From Propionibacteriaceae bacterium (lineage in GTDB: Bacteria; Actinomycetota; Actinomycetes; Propionibacteriales; Propionibacteriaceae): a stretch of 40,265 bases of DNA. The translations under genes were made by a program, and so were the position numbers. This document shows, piece by piece, positions 27,072 through 34,937 of the stretch. Below the pieces are notes generated by a model that saw only the letters and a program-made list of their open reading frames with translations, ran no database searches and was not told the origin of the DNA. How positions within the stretch are numbered: the first letter of the stretch is position 1; each line of letters begins with the position of its first letter. The stretch spans positions 1 to 40,265 of the forward strand of contig WQYR01000004.1 in assembly GCA_009781145.1 (NCBI GenBank), written 5' to 3'.

Positions 27072-27947
27072 ATGTCACAAAAACACCCTGTCGTCGTGAT
27101 CACCGGATCTTCCGGGGCCGGCACAACGTCCGTCTCACACGCGATGGAGCAGATCTTCCGTCGCGAACACATGACTCCCGTCATGGTGGAGGGCGACTCT
27201 TTTCACCGCTATAACCGCGTTGAGATGGCCGCCAAGATCGCGGCCGCCGATGCCGATGGCAACCACAACTTCTGCCACTTCTCGCCCGATGCGAACTTGA
27301 TGACCGACCTTGAGCAGCTTTTCCTGAGCTACGGACAAACCGGTACGGGCCGGATTCGCCGGTACCTACACGATGCTGATGAAGCCCAGGCCTACGGGCA
27401 GTCGGCCGGGACGTTCACCGAATGGAGCGACATCCCTGAGGGCACAGACTTGCTGTTCTATGAAGGGTTGCACGGCGCCATCGTCACCGAGGACGTCAAC
27501 ATCGCCCAGTATGCGGATCTCAAGATCGGCGTGGTGCCAATCATCAACCTGGAGTGGATCCAGAAACTGCACCGGGACCGGAACGCTCGCGGATACTCCG
27601 ACGAGGCTGTGGTACACACCATTCTGCGCCGGATGCCCGACTACGTGAACTACATCTGCCCCCAGTTCTCAGAAACGGATGTCAACTTCCAGCGAGTGCC
27701 CACCGTGGACACCTCCAATCCGTTCATCGCGCGCTACATACCATCGGCGGACGAGAGTTTCCTGGTGATCAGATTCCGTGACGCCCGCGGGATCGACTTC
27801 TCATACCTCCTGTCGATGCTCCATGATTCGTTCATGTCTCGGAAGAACACCATCGTGGTGCCTGGAGGGAAGATGGATCTGGCCATGCAGCTCGTCTTCA
27901 CGCCACTGTTGCAACGGCTGATGGAACGCCGACGCCAGGTCGCCTGA
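27072..27947 (+). CDS. cbbP: phosphoribulokinase, class I (proteobacterial type)
   Basis: A 291-aa kinase phosphorylating ribulose-5-phosphate to ribulose-1,5-bisphosphate, the RuBisCO substrate. The P-loop is GSSGAGTTSVSHAM. Class I features follow: MTPVMVEGDSFHRYNRVEM, NHNFCHFSPDANLMTDLEQLF, FTEWSDIPEGTDLLFYEGLHG and LEWIQKLHRDRNARGYSDEAVVHTILRRMPDYV. Length and motifs match Rhodobacter/Nitrobacter-type enzymes, which are octameric and NADH-regulated. It starts 2 nt after fbp, with GGAG upstream, closing the fba-fbp-prk operon. Confidence 0.97.
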   Translation: MSQKHPVVVITGSSGAGTTSVSHAMEQIFRREHMTPVMVEGDSFHRYNRVEMAAKIAAADADGNHNFCHFSPDANLMTDLEQLFLSYGQTGTGRIRRYLHDADEAQAYGQSAGTFTEWSDIPEGTDLLFYEGLHGAIVTEDVNIAQYADLKIGVVPIINLEWIQKLHRDRNARGYSDEAVVHTILRRMPDYVNYICPQFSETDVNFQRVPTVDTSNPFIARYIPSADESFLVIRFRDARGIDFSYLLSMLHDSFMSRKNTIVVPGGKMDLAMQLVFTPLLQRLMERRRQVA

Positions 27948-27960
27948 CCATTTCCGACGA

Positions 27961-29133
27961 TCAGATCGGTACCGTCACCTCGATCGTGGTGCCTTCACCG
28001 GGGGCGGAACGGACCGAGAGTCGGCCATCGATAAGACGCGCCCTCTCCACCATTCCCGCCAACCCGTAATGCCCGGCGGCAGCACCTGCCGACAAACCGT
28101 CGCCGATGGGCGCCAGGAAGCCGTCCCCGTCGTCACTGATAGACAGCATCACCGAGGCGCCACGCTGCGCCAGTTGGATGGAAGCGCGCTGGGCGTGCGC
28201 ATGCTTGACCACATTCTGGACGGCCTCCTGCGCGATGCGGAACAGCGATGTGGTCACCGCTGCCGGCAGTTGGACGTCATCGGCATCCACCTCGATATCA
28301 AGATTGGGGATGACCCGCGCCATGCTGGCCAAGCCCGCTGCGAGGCCAAGGTCGTCGATCACCGGGCTGTGCAGGCCGCTAATCGCCGCCCGCGTCTCGC
28401 CCATCGCCAGATCAGCCACCGCACGCGCGGCCGCAACCTGCTCGTAGGCGTAGCCGACATCGCCGTCGGCCAGCGCAGCGGCCGCAGCAGACAGGTGAAA
28501 GGTCAGCCCCGCGATGGCCTGGCTGACTCCGTCGTGAAGATCGGCCGCAACGCGACGACGCTCCGTCTCCTGAGCCCTCACCGTGGCCGCGACCAGACCG
28601 TCCCGGGCTGCGATCTGCGCGGCCTCAAACGCGGCTGCTGTATCCAACCCGATACGCAGCGCCAACAGATCGGCCGCCTGTTGACACAACGCCGTCTCAC
28701 CCGGGGTGAATACTCGCCGCTGGTGCTGGTGCAGAGCCACCACAGCCACCACGGATCCCGACGGCAACCGTGCAGGGACGCACAGCCGGGACACCAACGC
28801 CCCGGGAGGAAGCCCCAGCAGCCGGCGATGAGCCGGGTTGCGAGGGTTGTCGTCGACCAAAGTCACCGGAATGGCCTCGGCTGCCACTCGGCCCACCACG
28901 CCGCTCCCGACCGGCATTCGGGCGTTACCGAGGTCAGTCAGGTGGGGCGGGTACCCGGATGTTGCCACGATCTCGCCTTCAGGCAGCACCTGCCAGATCA
29001 GCGCACCGTCGGCATGCCAACCCTCGGTGAACAACGCGGCCGCCTCGTCGAGCACGTCCGACAATGTGGGGACCCGTGTCAGCAGCTCCAACAGAGCAGC
29101 GAACTGACCGTCCCCCATTGGTTTCGGGTTCAA
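27961..29133 (-). CDS. NarL-family sensor histidine kinase with GAF domain
   Basis: A 390-aa soluble kinase with no membrane span. Residues about 15-160 form a GAF domain. The HisKA_3 dimerisation box is ETERRRVAADLHDGVSQAIAGLTFHL with the phospho-accepting His. The HATPase domain has ITQEA-like FRIAQEAVQNVVKHAHAQRASI, DDGDGF and GHYGLAGMVERARLIDGRLSVRSAPGEGT. It is encoded after the response regulator with a TTGA overlap; ATG 29118 is an alternative start. It lies between two phosphoribulokinase genes, so it may sense redox or metabolic state for the cbb genes. That is an inference; no Cys or haem ligand motif supports a specific signal. Confidence 0.93.
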   Translation of the reverse strand: MNPKPMGDGQFAALLELLTRVPTLSDVLDEAAALFTEGWHADGALIWQVLPEGEIVATSGYPPHLTDLGNARMPVGSGVVGRVAAEAIPVTLVDDNPRNPAHRRLLGLPPGALVSRLCVPARLPSGSVVAVVALHQHQRRVFTPGETALCQQAADLLALRIGLDTAAAFEAAQIAARDGLVAATVRAQETERRRVAADLHDGVSQAIAGLTFHLSAAAAALADGDVGYAYEQVAAARAVADLAMGETRAAISGLHSPVIDDLGLAAGLASMARVIPNLDIEVDADDVQLPAAVTTSLFRIAQEAVQNVVKHAHAQRASIQLAQRGASVMLSISDDGDGFLAPIGDGLSAGAAAGHYGLAGMVERARLIDGRLSVRSAPGEGTTIEVTVPI

Positions 29134-29804
29134 TGGAAAAGACCTTCGCGCAGGGCGGCGGCGACGGCGGCAGCCCGGTCGTTGACGTCGAGCTTGCGGT
29201 ACAGCCCACGTAGGTGCGTCTTGACTGTATCGTCGCTGACCACCAGCCGAGTGGCGATGCCCCTGTTCGACAGTCCGGCCACAAGCAGCGCCAGCACCTC
29301 GCTCTCACGCTGCGTCAGCCCCAACCTGGCCCCGGGCCAGAACTCCCCACTGGCGAGGTGCGCCGCGGCCGTCGCTACCCTGCCAGCCAGCAATGGGTCG
29401 ATCACAATTTCCCCCGCATGCACATTCTCCAGGTGGCGGACCAGTTCCGGCCCGTCCGTGCGTTTCGTCAGGTAACCGGACGCGCCGGCCCGCAGCGCCT
29501 GGTACAGGTACTGCTCGTCGTCGTATACCGTCATGAACACAACCTTGACCGCAGGCGCAACTCGCAGTATCTCGGTGCAGACGTCCAGCCCCGATGTGGA
29601 GCGCAGCCGCATGTCGCACAAAACGATCTCAGGCGCGAGTGTCAGCACTGCCTGAATGGCCTCGCTCAACTCCCCCGCACTGCCCACCACCTCAACTTGG
29701 TCGGGAAAGCGTGAGAGCACGGCGGCCAGGCCAACACACACAATCTCATGGTCATCGACGAGCAGCACTCGCAATGGTTTATGATCCTGGTCAGTGAAAG
29801 GCAT
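29130..29804 (-). CDS. NarL/LuxR-family response regulator
   Basis: A 224-aa DNA-binding response regulator. The receiver domain begins LRVLLVDDHEIVCVGL, the phosphorylated Asp is in EIVLCDMRLRSTSGLDV and the switch Lys in YLTKRTDGPELV. The C-terminal LuxR helix-turn-helix is LTQRESEVLALLVAGLSNRGIATRLVVSDDTVKTHLRGLYRKLDVNDR. ATG 29804 is given; a GTG at 29828 would add eight residues. A -10-like TATCCT lies just upstream, so a leaderless start is possible. It is divergent from the class II phosphoribulokinase and is the best in-window candidate to bind the shared TTCACC-type repeats. Confidence 0.93.
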   Translation of the reverse strand: MPFTDQDHKPLRVLLVDDHEIVCVGLAAVLSRFPDQVEVVGSAGELSEAIQAVLTLAPEIVLCDMRLRSTSGLDVCTEILRVAPAVKVVFMTVYDDEQYLYQALRAGASGYLTKRTDGPELVRHLENVHAGEIVIDPLLAGRVATAAAHLASGEFWPGARLGLTQRESEVLALLVAGLSNRGIATRLVVSDDTVKTHLRGLYRKLDVNDRAAAVAAALREGLFH

Positions 29805-29865
29805 AGACAACAGGATAGTGGACCTCACAAGCCTTGAAACCCCACGGTCGTCTTAAGGTCACTAG

Positions 29866-29883
29866 TTCACCTCATGTTTCACC
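29866..29883. promoter_or_regulatory. TTCACC-N6-TTCACC direct repeat between regulator and class II kinase
   Basis: Two TTCACC hexamers (extended TTCACCT) with a 12-bp period, in the ~100-bp divergent region between the response regulator and the second phosphoribulokinase. The minus strand of the cbbL/fba region carries CTCACC-N6-TTCACC with the same spacing (24888-24905). A shared operator is proposed from this similarity alone. Confidence 0.5.
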
Positions 29884-29928
29884 TGGACGGGTGGGCTGCC
29901 GCCCAATGGGCTGGGCTACGATCATAAT

Positions 29929-30861
29929 GTGATGGATAAGGTTCTGCGGATGCAGATGGCCGACGCTCGGGCAGTTCGGCCGGTGATGCTGGCCGTCGGC
30001 GGCGACTCCGGATCGGGGAAAACGACGTTGACCCGTGGCGTGGTGGATGCGCTCGGCCCGGACCTTTGTGTCTCGGTGTGCCTCGACGATTATCACCGTT
30101 TTGACCGGGCCAGCCGCGCCAGGTTGGGTTTCACAGTCAGCCACCCCGACTGCAACTATCTGGATATCGCCGAGCAGCACCTGCAGATGCTGGCCACCGG
30201 CCAGCCTGTGCTAAAACCCGTCTACGACCACCGCACCGGCACTTTCGGCGGCATGGAGTACCTGCAGCCCCGTCCCTTTGTGATTGTGGAGGGCTTGTTC
30301 CCGTTGTTCAGCCCGCTGAGCCGCGCCTGCTTCGACATCAAGGTGATGCTTGACCCCCCGGAGGAACTGCGCCGGGCATGGAAGATTGCCCGAGACACCA
30401 CCGAGCGCGGCTACACGGTCGAGCAAGTCCTTGACGACCTGGCCGCAAGGGAGGCCGATTCGGCCGAGTTCATCAGACCGCAGCGCCGCCATGCCGACAT
30501 CGTGGTGCGCGTCACCCAGGACGCGGGCCAAGACGATCAACTGTCGGCCGAGGTTTTGCTGCGCGGAACGGTACCGCACCCGCCCCTGGCCAACATTCTC
30601 GTCGACGACCCCCATTCGGCGATGCCCCTGACCATCATCCGCGACAGTGACGGTACCCCGGTCGACTGCTTGCAGGTTCGCGGAGACGCCGAACCAGCCG
30701 ACATCGAGAGAGTGAAGCAGGCGATCTGGGACAACATTGACCGTCCGCAGCCGCTGCCGATCAGCCTGGGCGAATTGAGGTCTGGAAGGCGCAGTGAGAC
30801 ACTCGCCATCACCCAGCTACTGCTGCTCTATCACCTGCTCCCAAAGGTCGACCCCAGCTGA
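29929..30861 (+). CDS. phosphoribulokinase-family kinase, class II (cyanobacterial/plant-like)
   Basis: A 310-aa P-loop kinase of the phosphoribulokinase/uridine kinase family but of the other class from cbbP. Motifs are LAVGGDSGSGKTTLTRGVVDALG, VCLDDYHRFDRASRARLG, CNYLDIAEQHLQMLATGQPVLKPVYDHRTGTF and FVIVEGLFPLF, then WKIARDTTERGYTVEQVLDDLAARE and RPQRRHADIVVRV. These align with class II phosphoribulokinases of cyanobacteria and plants. Such homologues also occur in non-autotrophic actinobacteria, so the true substrate may not be ribulose-5-phosphate. GTG 29929 or ATG 29932 may start it; a -10-like TACGAT ends 6 nt before the GTG. The regulatory Cys pair of chloroplast enzymes is not evident. 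Confidence 0.88.
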   Translation: MMDKVLRMQMADARAVRPVMLAVGGDSGSGKTTLTRGVVDALGPDLCVSVCLDDYHRFDRASRARLGFTVSHPDCNYLDIAEQHLQMLATGQPVLKPVYDHRTGTFGGMEYLQPRPFVIVEGLFPLFSPLSRACFDIKVMLDPPEELRRAWKIARDTTERGYTVEQVLDDLAAREADSAEFIRPQRRHADIVVRVTQDAGQDDQLSAEVLLRGTVPHPPLANILVDDPHSAMPLTIIRDSDGTPVDCLQVRGDAEPADIERVKQAIWDNIDRPQPLPISLGELRSGRRSETLAITQLLLLYHLLPKVDPS

Positions 30862-31005
30862 GGAGCGCGCGATTGGGCTGCTGTCGATGACAGGTCGAGC
30901 AGGTCGAGGACGGCACTGGTCGCCTGGCGGATGATGGGGTCAGGTGTCTGTCGCTGCGGCGATTCGCCATGCAGCGTCCGCGACTGTCCTTGGAAGGAGT
31001 CAGGC

Positions 31006-32208
31006 ATGGTCACAGCCATCGTCAACGCGCAGGTCTTCGATGGGCAAGACGTCATCGGGGAGCGAAACGTCATCCTCGACGGAACTCAGGTGCTCGCGGT
31101 CGACGTGCCCGTGCCGTCGGGTGCCACACTCGTCGACGGCGCCGGAGCAACATTGCTTCCAGGGTTGATCGATTCGCATGTCCACACGGACCTGAACGGG
31201 TTACGTGACGCCTTGGCGTTCGGCGTCACCACGGAACTGGAGATGCAGGGTCACTGGTCGCCCAAGACTCGCCAGGAGATCGTCACCCGTGACGACGTTG
31301 CCGACCTGCGAACTTCCGGGATGGGCGTACGGACCAAAGGCGGACATCCGTCCGAATACATCACATCCGGCAGCCTGTTGATGCGTTTGGTGTATCCGCT
31401 GCTGCCCAGCGTCAACACGCCCGAGCAGGCCCGACGTTTCGTTGCCAAGCAGGTCGCGTCTGGAGCCGACTACATCAAAGTGTTTATCGAGGACGGATCG
31501 ACCATCGGGTATCCCGGTCTACCCGTGATCAACCAGCCGACACTGCTCGCAGCGATTCGCGCCGCCCACGAACAAGACAGGCTCGTCATCGCCCATGCGA
31601 CGACAGCCGACGGGGCCAGACGCGCGATCGCCAGCGGGGTGGACGGCCTGGCGCACTTGTTCCTTGACGCGCCAACCCCAGGTCTCATCGACGCCATCGC
31701 CGCGTCGGGAGCGTTCGTCGTTCCGACTCTCGTCACGATGTCGACAGCATTTGGCCACGACGCTGCCGAACTTGCCGCCGACCCGCGCGTGTGCGCCAGG
31801 CTCAATCAAGCCTGGCTCGGCTCGCTGAAGCGCAGCATGAACGCCTATCCCCAGGGAGACCTCGAAACCGCTTTCACCAGCGTGCGCGCGCTGCGCGATG
31901 CGGCGGTCGACATTCTCGCTGGCAGTGACGTGTCCGAGCCTTTGCCGATGCTGGGCGGGTTGGCCCACGGAGCCAGCCTCCATCACGAACTCCAGTTGCT
32001 GGTCCAGGCCGGGTTCACGCCTGTGGAGGCTTTGCGCGCCGCCGCATCGGTCCCGGCTCGCCGGTTCGGGTTGACCGACCGGGGCCGAATCGCCCCTGGC
32101 ATGCGGGCTGACCTCTTGCTGGTCGACGGCGATCCCACCACCACAATCGGCGACACCCTGTCCACTCGCGCCATCTGGCGACGCGGCGTCCAGCAAACAG
32201 TGGCATGA
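31006..32208 (+). CDS. amidohydrolase (imidazolonepropionase-like metal-dependent hydrolase)
   Basis: A 400-aa TIM-barrel hydrolase. Metal ligands are recognisable: LPGLIDSHVHTD (H-x-H), ADYIKVFIEDG (bridging Lys), LVIAHATT, GLAHLFLD and AGSDVSEPL (catalytic Asp). The C-terminal beta sandwich carries GRIAPGMRADLLLVDGDPTT. The start is ATG 31006 after a strong GGAAGGAG; the ORF-track start at 30931 has none. No His-utilisation genes are nearby, so the substrate is unknown. Upstream, 30862-31005 contains no supported gene. Confidence 0.92.
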   Translation: MVTAIVNAQVFDGQDVIGERNVILDGTQVLAVDVPVPSGATLVDGAGATLLPGLIDSHVHTDLNGLRDALAFGVTTELEMQGHWSPKTRQEIVTRDDVADLRTSGMGVRTKGGHPSEYITSGSLLMRLVYPLLPSVNTPEQARRFVAKQVASGADYIKVFIEDGSTIGYPGLPVINQPTLLAAIRAAHEQDRLVIAHATTADGARRAIASGVDGLAHLFLDAPTPGLIDAIAASGAFVVPTLVTMSTAFGHDAAELAADPRVCARLNQAWLGSLKRSMNAYPQGDLETAFTSVRALRDAAVDILAGSDVSEPLPMLGGLAHGASLHHELQLLVQAGFTPVEALRAAASVPARRFGLTDRGRIAPGMRADLLLVDGDPTTTIGDTLSTRAIWRRGVQQTVA

Positions 32209-32262
32209 CATGAACTCTCACTCGTCCCGCCCGCGCATCAAACCGAACCATTCAATCGGTTG

Positions 32263-32336
32263 TGGGGCGTGAGGGGTTCGAACCCTCGACCAAGGGATTA
32301 TGAGTCCCCTGCTCTGACCGGCTGAGCTAACGCCCC
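32263..32336 (-). tRNA. tRNA with CAU anticodon (tRNA-Ile2 or elongator tRNA-Met)
   Basis: The reverse complement forms a 74-nt cloverleaf. The acceptor is GGGGCGT/ACGCCCC, the D arm GCTC...GAGC, the anticodon stem GGGGA/TCCCT with loop CTCATAA (anticodon CAU), and the T arm GAGGGTTCGAACCCTC. The absence of an initiator-type mismatch at 1-72 rules out initiator Met. The variable region CTTGGTCG recalls tRNA-Ile2, which is modified with lysidine by TilS, but elongator Met cannot be excluded by eye. CCA is not encoded. Confidence 0.93.
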
Positions 32337-32387
32337 AAAGCTATCGCTCATGGCGATTCTACCGGGCGACAGGCTATAGTCGCATAC

Positions 32388-32861
32388 ATGACAGCTCGAC
32401 GATATTCGCCCCGCAAGATGATTGTGGTGCTTCTCGTCCTCGCGCTTATGGGGTTTCTTTTCGTCCTAGTCGCCGGCCAAGGCGGCCCGCAGCCCACGGC
32501 CGCACCTTCGGACACCCAATCACTCAACACCGAGGCACAATTGGAAAATCTCTTTCAGACCAAGGCATCAGGCGTCCAGATCGCTGGCCACGGCGTGGTC
32601 ACCAGTGTGCTGTCCGATGACAACGACGGCGACCGCCATCAGCGGTTCATATTGAAGCTGTCCTCCGGCCAGACGCTGCTGATAGCCCACAACATCGACA
32701 TTGCACCACGCCTGGACGGCTTAGCCGTCGGCGACCAGGTTGCATTCTTTGGCGAATACACCTACAACGCGCAAGGCGGCACCATCCACTGGACCCACCA
32801 TGACCCGCAGGGGTCACATGTTGCCGGCTGGCTCGAGTGGAACGGCAAGCGTTACAACTAG
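32388..32861 (+). CDS. DUF3465 family protein with N-terminal membrane anchor
   Basis: A 157-aa protein. A basic N terminus and a single span (MIVVLLVLALMGFLFVLVAG) anchor it, followed by a short linker and the DUF3465 domain (about residues 55-157). Diagnostic blocks are GHGVVTSVLSDDNDGDRHQRFILKLSSGQTLLIAHNIDIAPRLDGLAVGD and the histidine-rich EYTYNAQGGTIHWTHHDPQG, ending GWLEWNGKRYN. Family function is unknown; the fold may resemble OB-type nuclease or staphylococcal-nuclease-like small domains. It overlaps the convergent ABM gene by 4 bp. Confidence 0.88.
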   Translation: MTARRYSPRKMIVVLLVLALMGFLFVLVAGQGGPQPTAAPSDTQSLNTEAQLENLFQTKASGVQIAGHGVVTSVLSDDNDGDRHQRFILKLSSGQTLLIAHNIDIAPRLDGLAVGDQVAFFGEYTYNAQGGTIHWTHHDPQGSHVAGWLEWNGKRYN

Positions 32862-33154
32862 ACGGCTTCGTAGATCGTCACAGTGCCCGGCTTGGCCGGG
32901 TCGGCTGCAGCACCGAAGGCCGGGAACAAACGTTGGAAATGCTCGCTGGCGATGTGCTTGTCGAGCGCATCCTGGCTGACCCACTCCTCCAGCACCGTCA
33001 AATGCATCGGGTCGGCCGAATCACGCCACAACCCGTAGGCGATGCAACCCTCGTCCTTGGCCATCGTCTCGTCCACGAGCTCGCTTGCCGCGGCGACGAA
33101 ATCGTCAATCGAATCGTCCCGCAACCAGTTGTCTGCCACTACTTTCACCGTCAT
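32858..33154 (-). CDS. antibiotic biosynthesis monooxygenase (ABM)-domain protein
   Basis: A 98-aa dimeric alpha/beta-barrel-type protein. The pattern VKVVADNWLRDDSIDDFVAAASELVDETMAKDEGCIAYGLWRD, then LTVLEEWVSQDALDKHIASEHFQRLFPAF, matches the ABM/quinol monooxygenase superfamily (YgiN-like). ATG 33154 follows an AAAGGCAG site; the ORF-track start runs into a hairpin. It lies directly downstream of rplO on the same strand, where secY would be expected, but a strong hairpin separates them. Substrate unknown. Confidence 0.85.
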   Translation of the reverse strand: MTVKVVADNWLRDDSIDDFVAAASELVDETMAKDEGCIAYGLWRDSADPMHLTVLEEWVSQDALDKHIASEHFQRLFPAFGAAADPAKPGTVTIYEAV

Positions 33155-33194
33155 TGTGTTCTGCCTTTCATTGGGCTGCGCCCCATAACGCAGC

Positions 33195-33224
33195 TGCGCC
33201 CCCACATTAACATATGGGGGCGCA
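33195..33224 (-). terminator. hairpin after rplO, probable operon terminator
   Basis: TGCGCCCCCA (33195-33204) and TGGGGGCGCA (33215-33224) form a perfect 10-bp GC-rich stem with a 10-nt AT-rich loop. It starts 14 bp beyond the rplO stop. There is no T-tract, which is common for actinobacterial terminators. It would end the ribosomal-protein transcript before the ABM gene. Confidence 0.7.
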
Positions 33225-33238
33225 ACAAGTGTGAATGG

Positions 33239-33682
33239 CTACAGGGTGACGCAGGTGCCGCCGGCAGCTTCAATCTTTGACCTGGCGGACGCCGAGAAGG
33301 CGTCAGCAGTGATGTCGATCTTGACGCCGATCTCGCCGGTGCCCAGCACCTTGACGAACGAATTGGCGCGCACCGCACCGCGCTCGATCAGCGAGTCGAT
33401 ATCGACGGCGCCACCTTCGGGGTACAGAGCCGTCAACCGGTCGAGATTGACAACCTGGTAGGTCACCTTGAACGGGTTCTGGAAGCCACGCAGCTTGGGC
33501 AGCCGCATGTGCAGCGGCATCTGCCCGCCCTCGAAATTCTCGGGCGTGTTCTTGCGTGCGCCAGTGCCTTTGGTGCCACGACCGGCCGTCTTGCCGCCGT
33601 GGCCCGACTCGCCCCGGCCTACACGTCGCTTGGGCGTGTGGGCGCCCGGAGCCGGACGCAAATGATGTGCTTTGAGTATCAT
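33239..33682 (-). CDS. rplO: 50S ribosomal protein L15
   Basis: A 147-aa large-subunit protein. It has [34 protein letters not shown], the glycine-rich arginine N terminus of L15, and [23 protein letters not shown] 33682 overlaps the rpmD stop (TGATG). It is the last ribosomal gene here; the usual downstream secY-adk-map are absent. Confidence 0.97.
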   Translation of the reverse strand: MILKAHHLRPAPGAHTPKRRVGRGESGHGGKTAGRGTKGTGARKNTPENFEGGQMPLHMRLPKLRGFQNPFKVTYQVVNLDRLTALYPEGGAVDIDSLIERGAVRANSFVKVLGTGEIGVKIDITADAFSASARSKIEAAGGTCVTL

Positions 33683-33882
33683 CACTTCACCTCTTCCACG
33701 GTCACCAGGTGTGCCACGGTGCGGATCATGCCCCGCACTGTGGGCACGTCAGCCTGCTGCACGCTGGCGCCGATCTTGGTCAGGCCGAGCGCCCGCAGCG
33801 TTTTGCGGGCAGCCGGCTTCTGCGTAATTGCCGATTTCGTCTGTGTGATCGTCAGCATGGCTGACTTCTTAGCTGCAACCAT
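33682..33882 (-). CDS. rpmD: 50S ribosomal protein L30
   Basis: A 66-aa protein with the L30 core [56 protein letters not shown]. The first eight residues form a short extension beyond the usual start. It overlaps the rpsE stop and the rplO start, so translation is coupled. Confidence 0.96.
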   Translation of the reverse strand: MVAAKKSAMLTITQTKSAITQKPAARKTLRALGLTKIGASVQQADVPTVRGMIRTVAHLVTVEEVK

Positions 33883-34538
33883 CAGGCAGCCACCTCCTGC
33901 TTCGCCGTGGCCTCAGCGGCCCGAGCCTCTTTGGCGGCCCCAGCCGCCCTGGTAGCGTTACGGATCGCTGCAGGCACGACGTCCTCAATTGGCATACCAC
34001 GACGGCGCGCGATGGCCTCGGGTTGCTCCAGCGCGCGTAGCGCCGCGACAGTCGCGTAAACGACGTTGATGGCGTTGGCCGAGCCCAGCGACTTGGCAAG
34101 CACGTCCTGGATGCCGGCGCACTCCAGCACCGCGCGCGCCGAGCCACCGGCGATGACGCCAGTACCGGGCGACGCCGGGCGCAGCATCATGACGCCAGCC
34201 GCCTCTTCGCCCTGCACCGGGTGCGGGATCGTCCGGGCAACCATCGGCACGCGGAAGAAGTGCTTCTTGGCCTCTTCCACACCCTTGGCGATGGCTGTCG
34301 GAACCTCTTTGGCCTTGCCGTAACCGACGCCGACCATGCCTTCGCCGTCACCGACCACTACCAGTGCCGTGAAACTGAACCGACGGCCGCCCTTGACCAC
34401 CTTGGCGACGCGGTTGATCGCCACGACGCGCTCCAGATACGGGCTCTTCTCGCGCTCCTGCTGCTCGCGGTTGCCGCGACGGTCATCCCGTCCACGACGA
34501 TCTCCGCGCTCGCCGCCGCGCCGTTGTGTCTCGCTCAT
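33882..34538 (-). CDS. rpsE: 30S ribosomal protein S5
   Basis: A 218-aa small-subunit protein involved in decoding accuracy and mRNA unwinding at entry. An Arg/Gly/Glu-rich N-terminal extension ([14 protein letters not shown]), common in actinobacteria, precedes [49 protein letters not shown]. An Ala/Glu-rich tail follows the conserved [27 protein letters not shown]. Confidence 0.97.
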   Translation of the reverse strand: MSETQRRGGERGDRRGRDDRRGNREQQEREKSPYLERVVAINRVAKVVKGGRRFSFTALVVVGDGEGMVGVGYGKAKEVPTAIAKGVEEAKKHFFRVPMVARTIPHPVQGEEAAGVMMLRPASPGTGVIAGGSARAVLECAGIQDVLAKSLGSANAINVVYATVAALRALEQPEAIARRRGMPIEDVVPAAIRNATRAAGAAKEARAAEATAKQEVAA

Positions 34539-34553
34539 GGATTATCCTTCCCT

Positions 34554-34937
34554 CTAAAGACCCAAACCGGCCTCGCGCGCGGCGTCAGCCAGCGCGGCGA
34601 TGCGTCCGTGATACTGATGCCCGGCGCGGTCGAACACGACCTTGTCGACACCAGCCGCCTTGGCGCGTTCGGCAATCAACTTGCCGACCTCGCGAGCCTT
34701 CGCCGTCTTGTCGCCTGAAGCGGCGCGCAGCTTGGCTTCCATGGTCGAGGCGGCGGTCAGCGTGCGACCTGCCACGTCGTCGACCACCTGGACCGCCGTG
34801 TGCTTGGCCGTCTTGGTAACCACCAGACGGGGACGCTCGGGCGTGCCAGAAATCTTCTTGCGACCCCGCATCTGACGCCGCAGTTGCGACCGGCGCTTCG
34901 GGTCGAGGTTCTTGGAAACCTTCAATGTGATGGCCAT
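34554..34937 (-). CDS. rplR: 50S ribosomal protein L18
   Basis: A 127-aa 5S rRNA-binding protein with [53 protein letters not shown] and the C-terminal [26 protein letters not shown]. Its ATG overlaps the rplF stop by one base. Confidence 0.97.
   Translation of the reverse strand: MAITLKVSKNLDPKRRSQLRRQMRGRKKISGTPERPRLVVTKTAKHTAVQVVDDVAGRTLTAASTMEAKLRAASGDKTAKAREVGKLIAERAKAAGVDKVVFDRAGHQYHGRIAALADAAREAGLGL

Noticed and set aside
28069-29475. 468-aa plus-strand ORF opposite the two-component genes
   Set aside because: It is a shadow ORF; the histidine kinase and response regulator have complete motifs on the minus strand.
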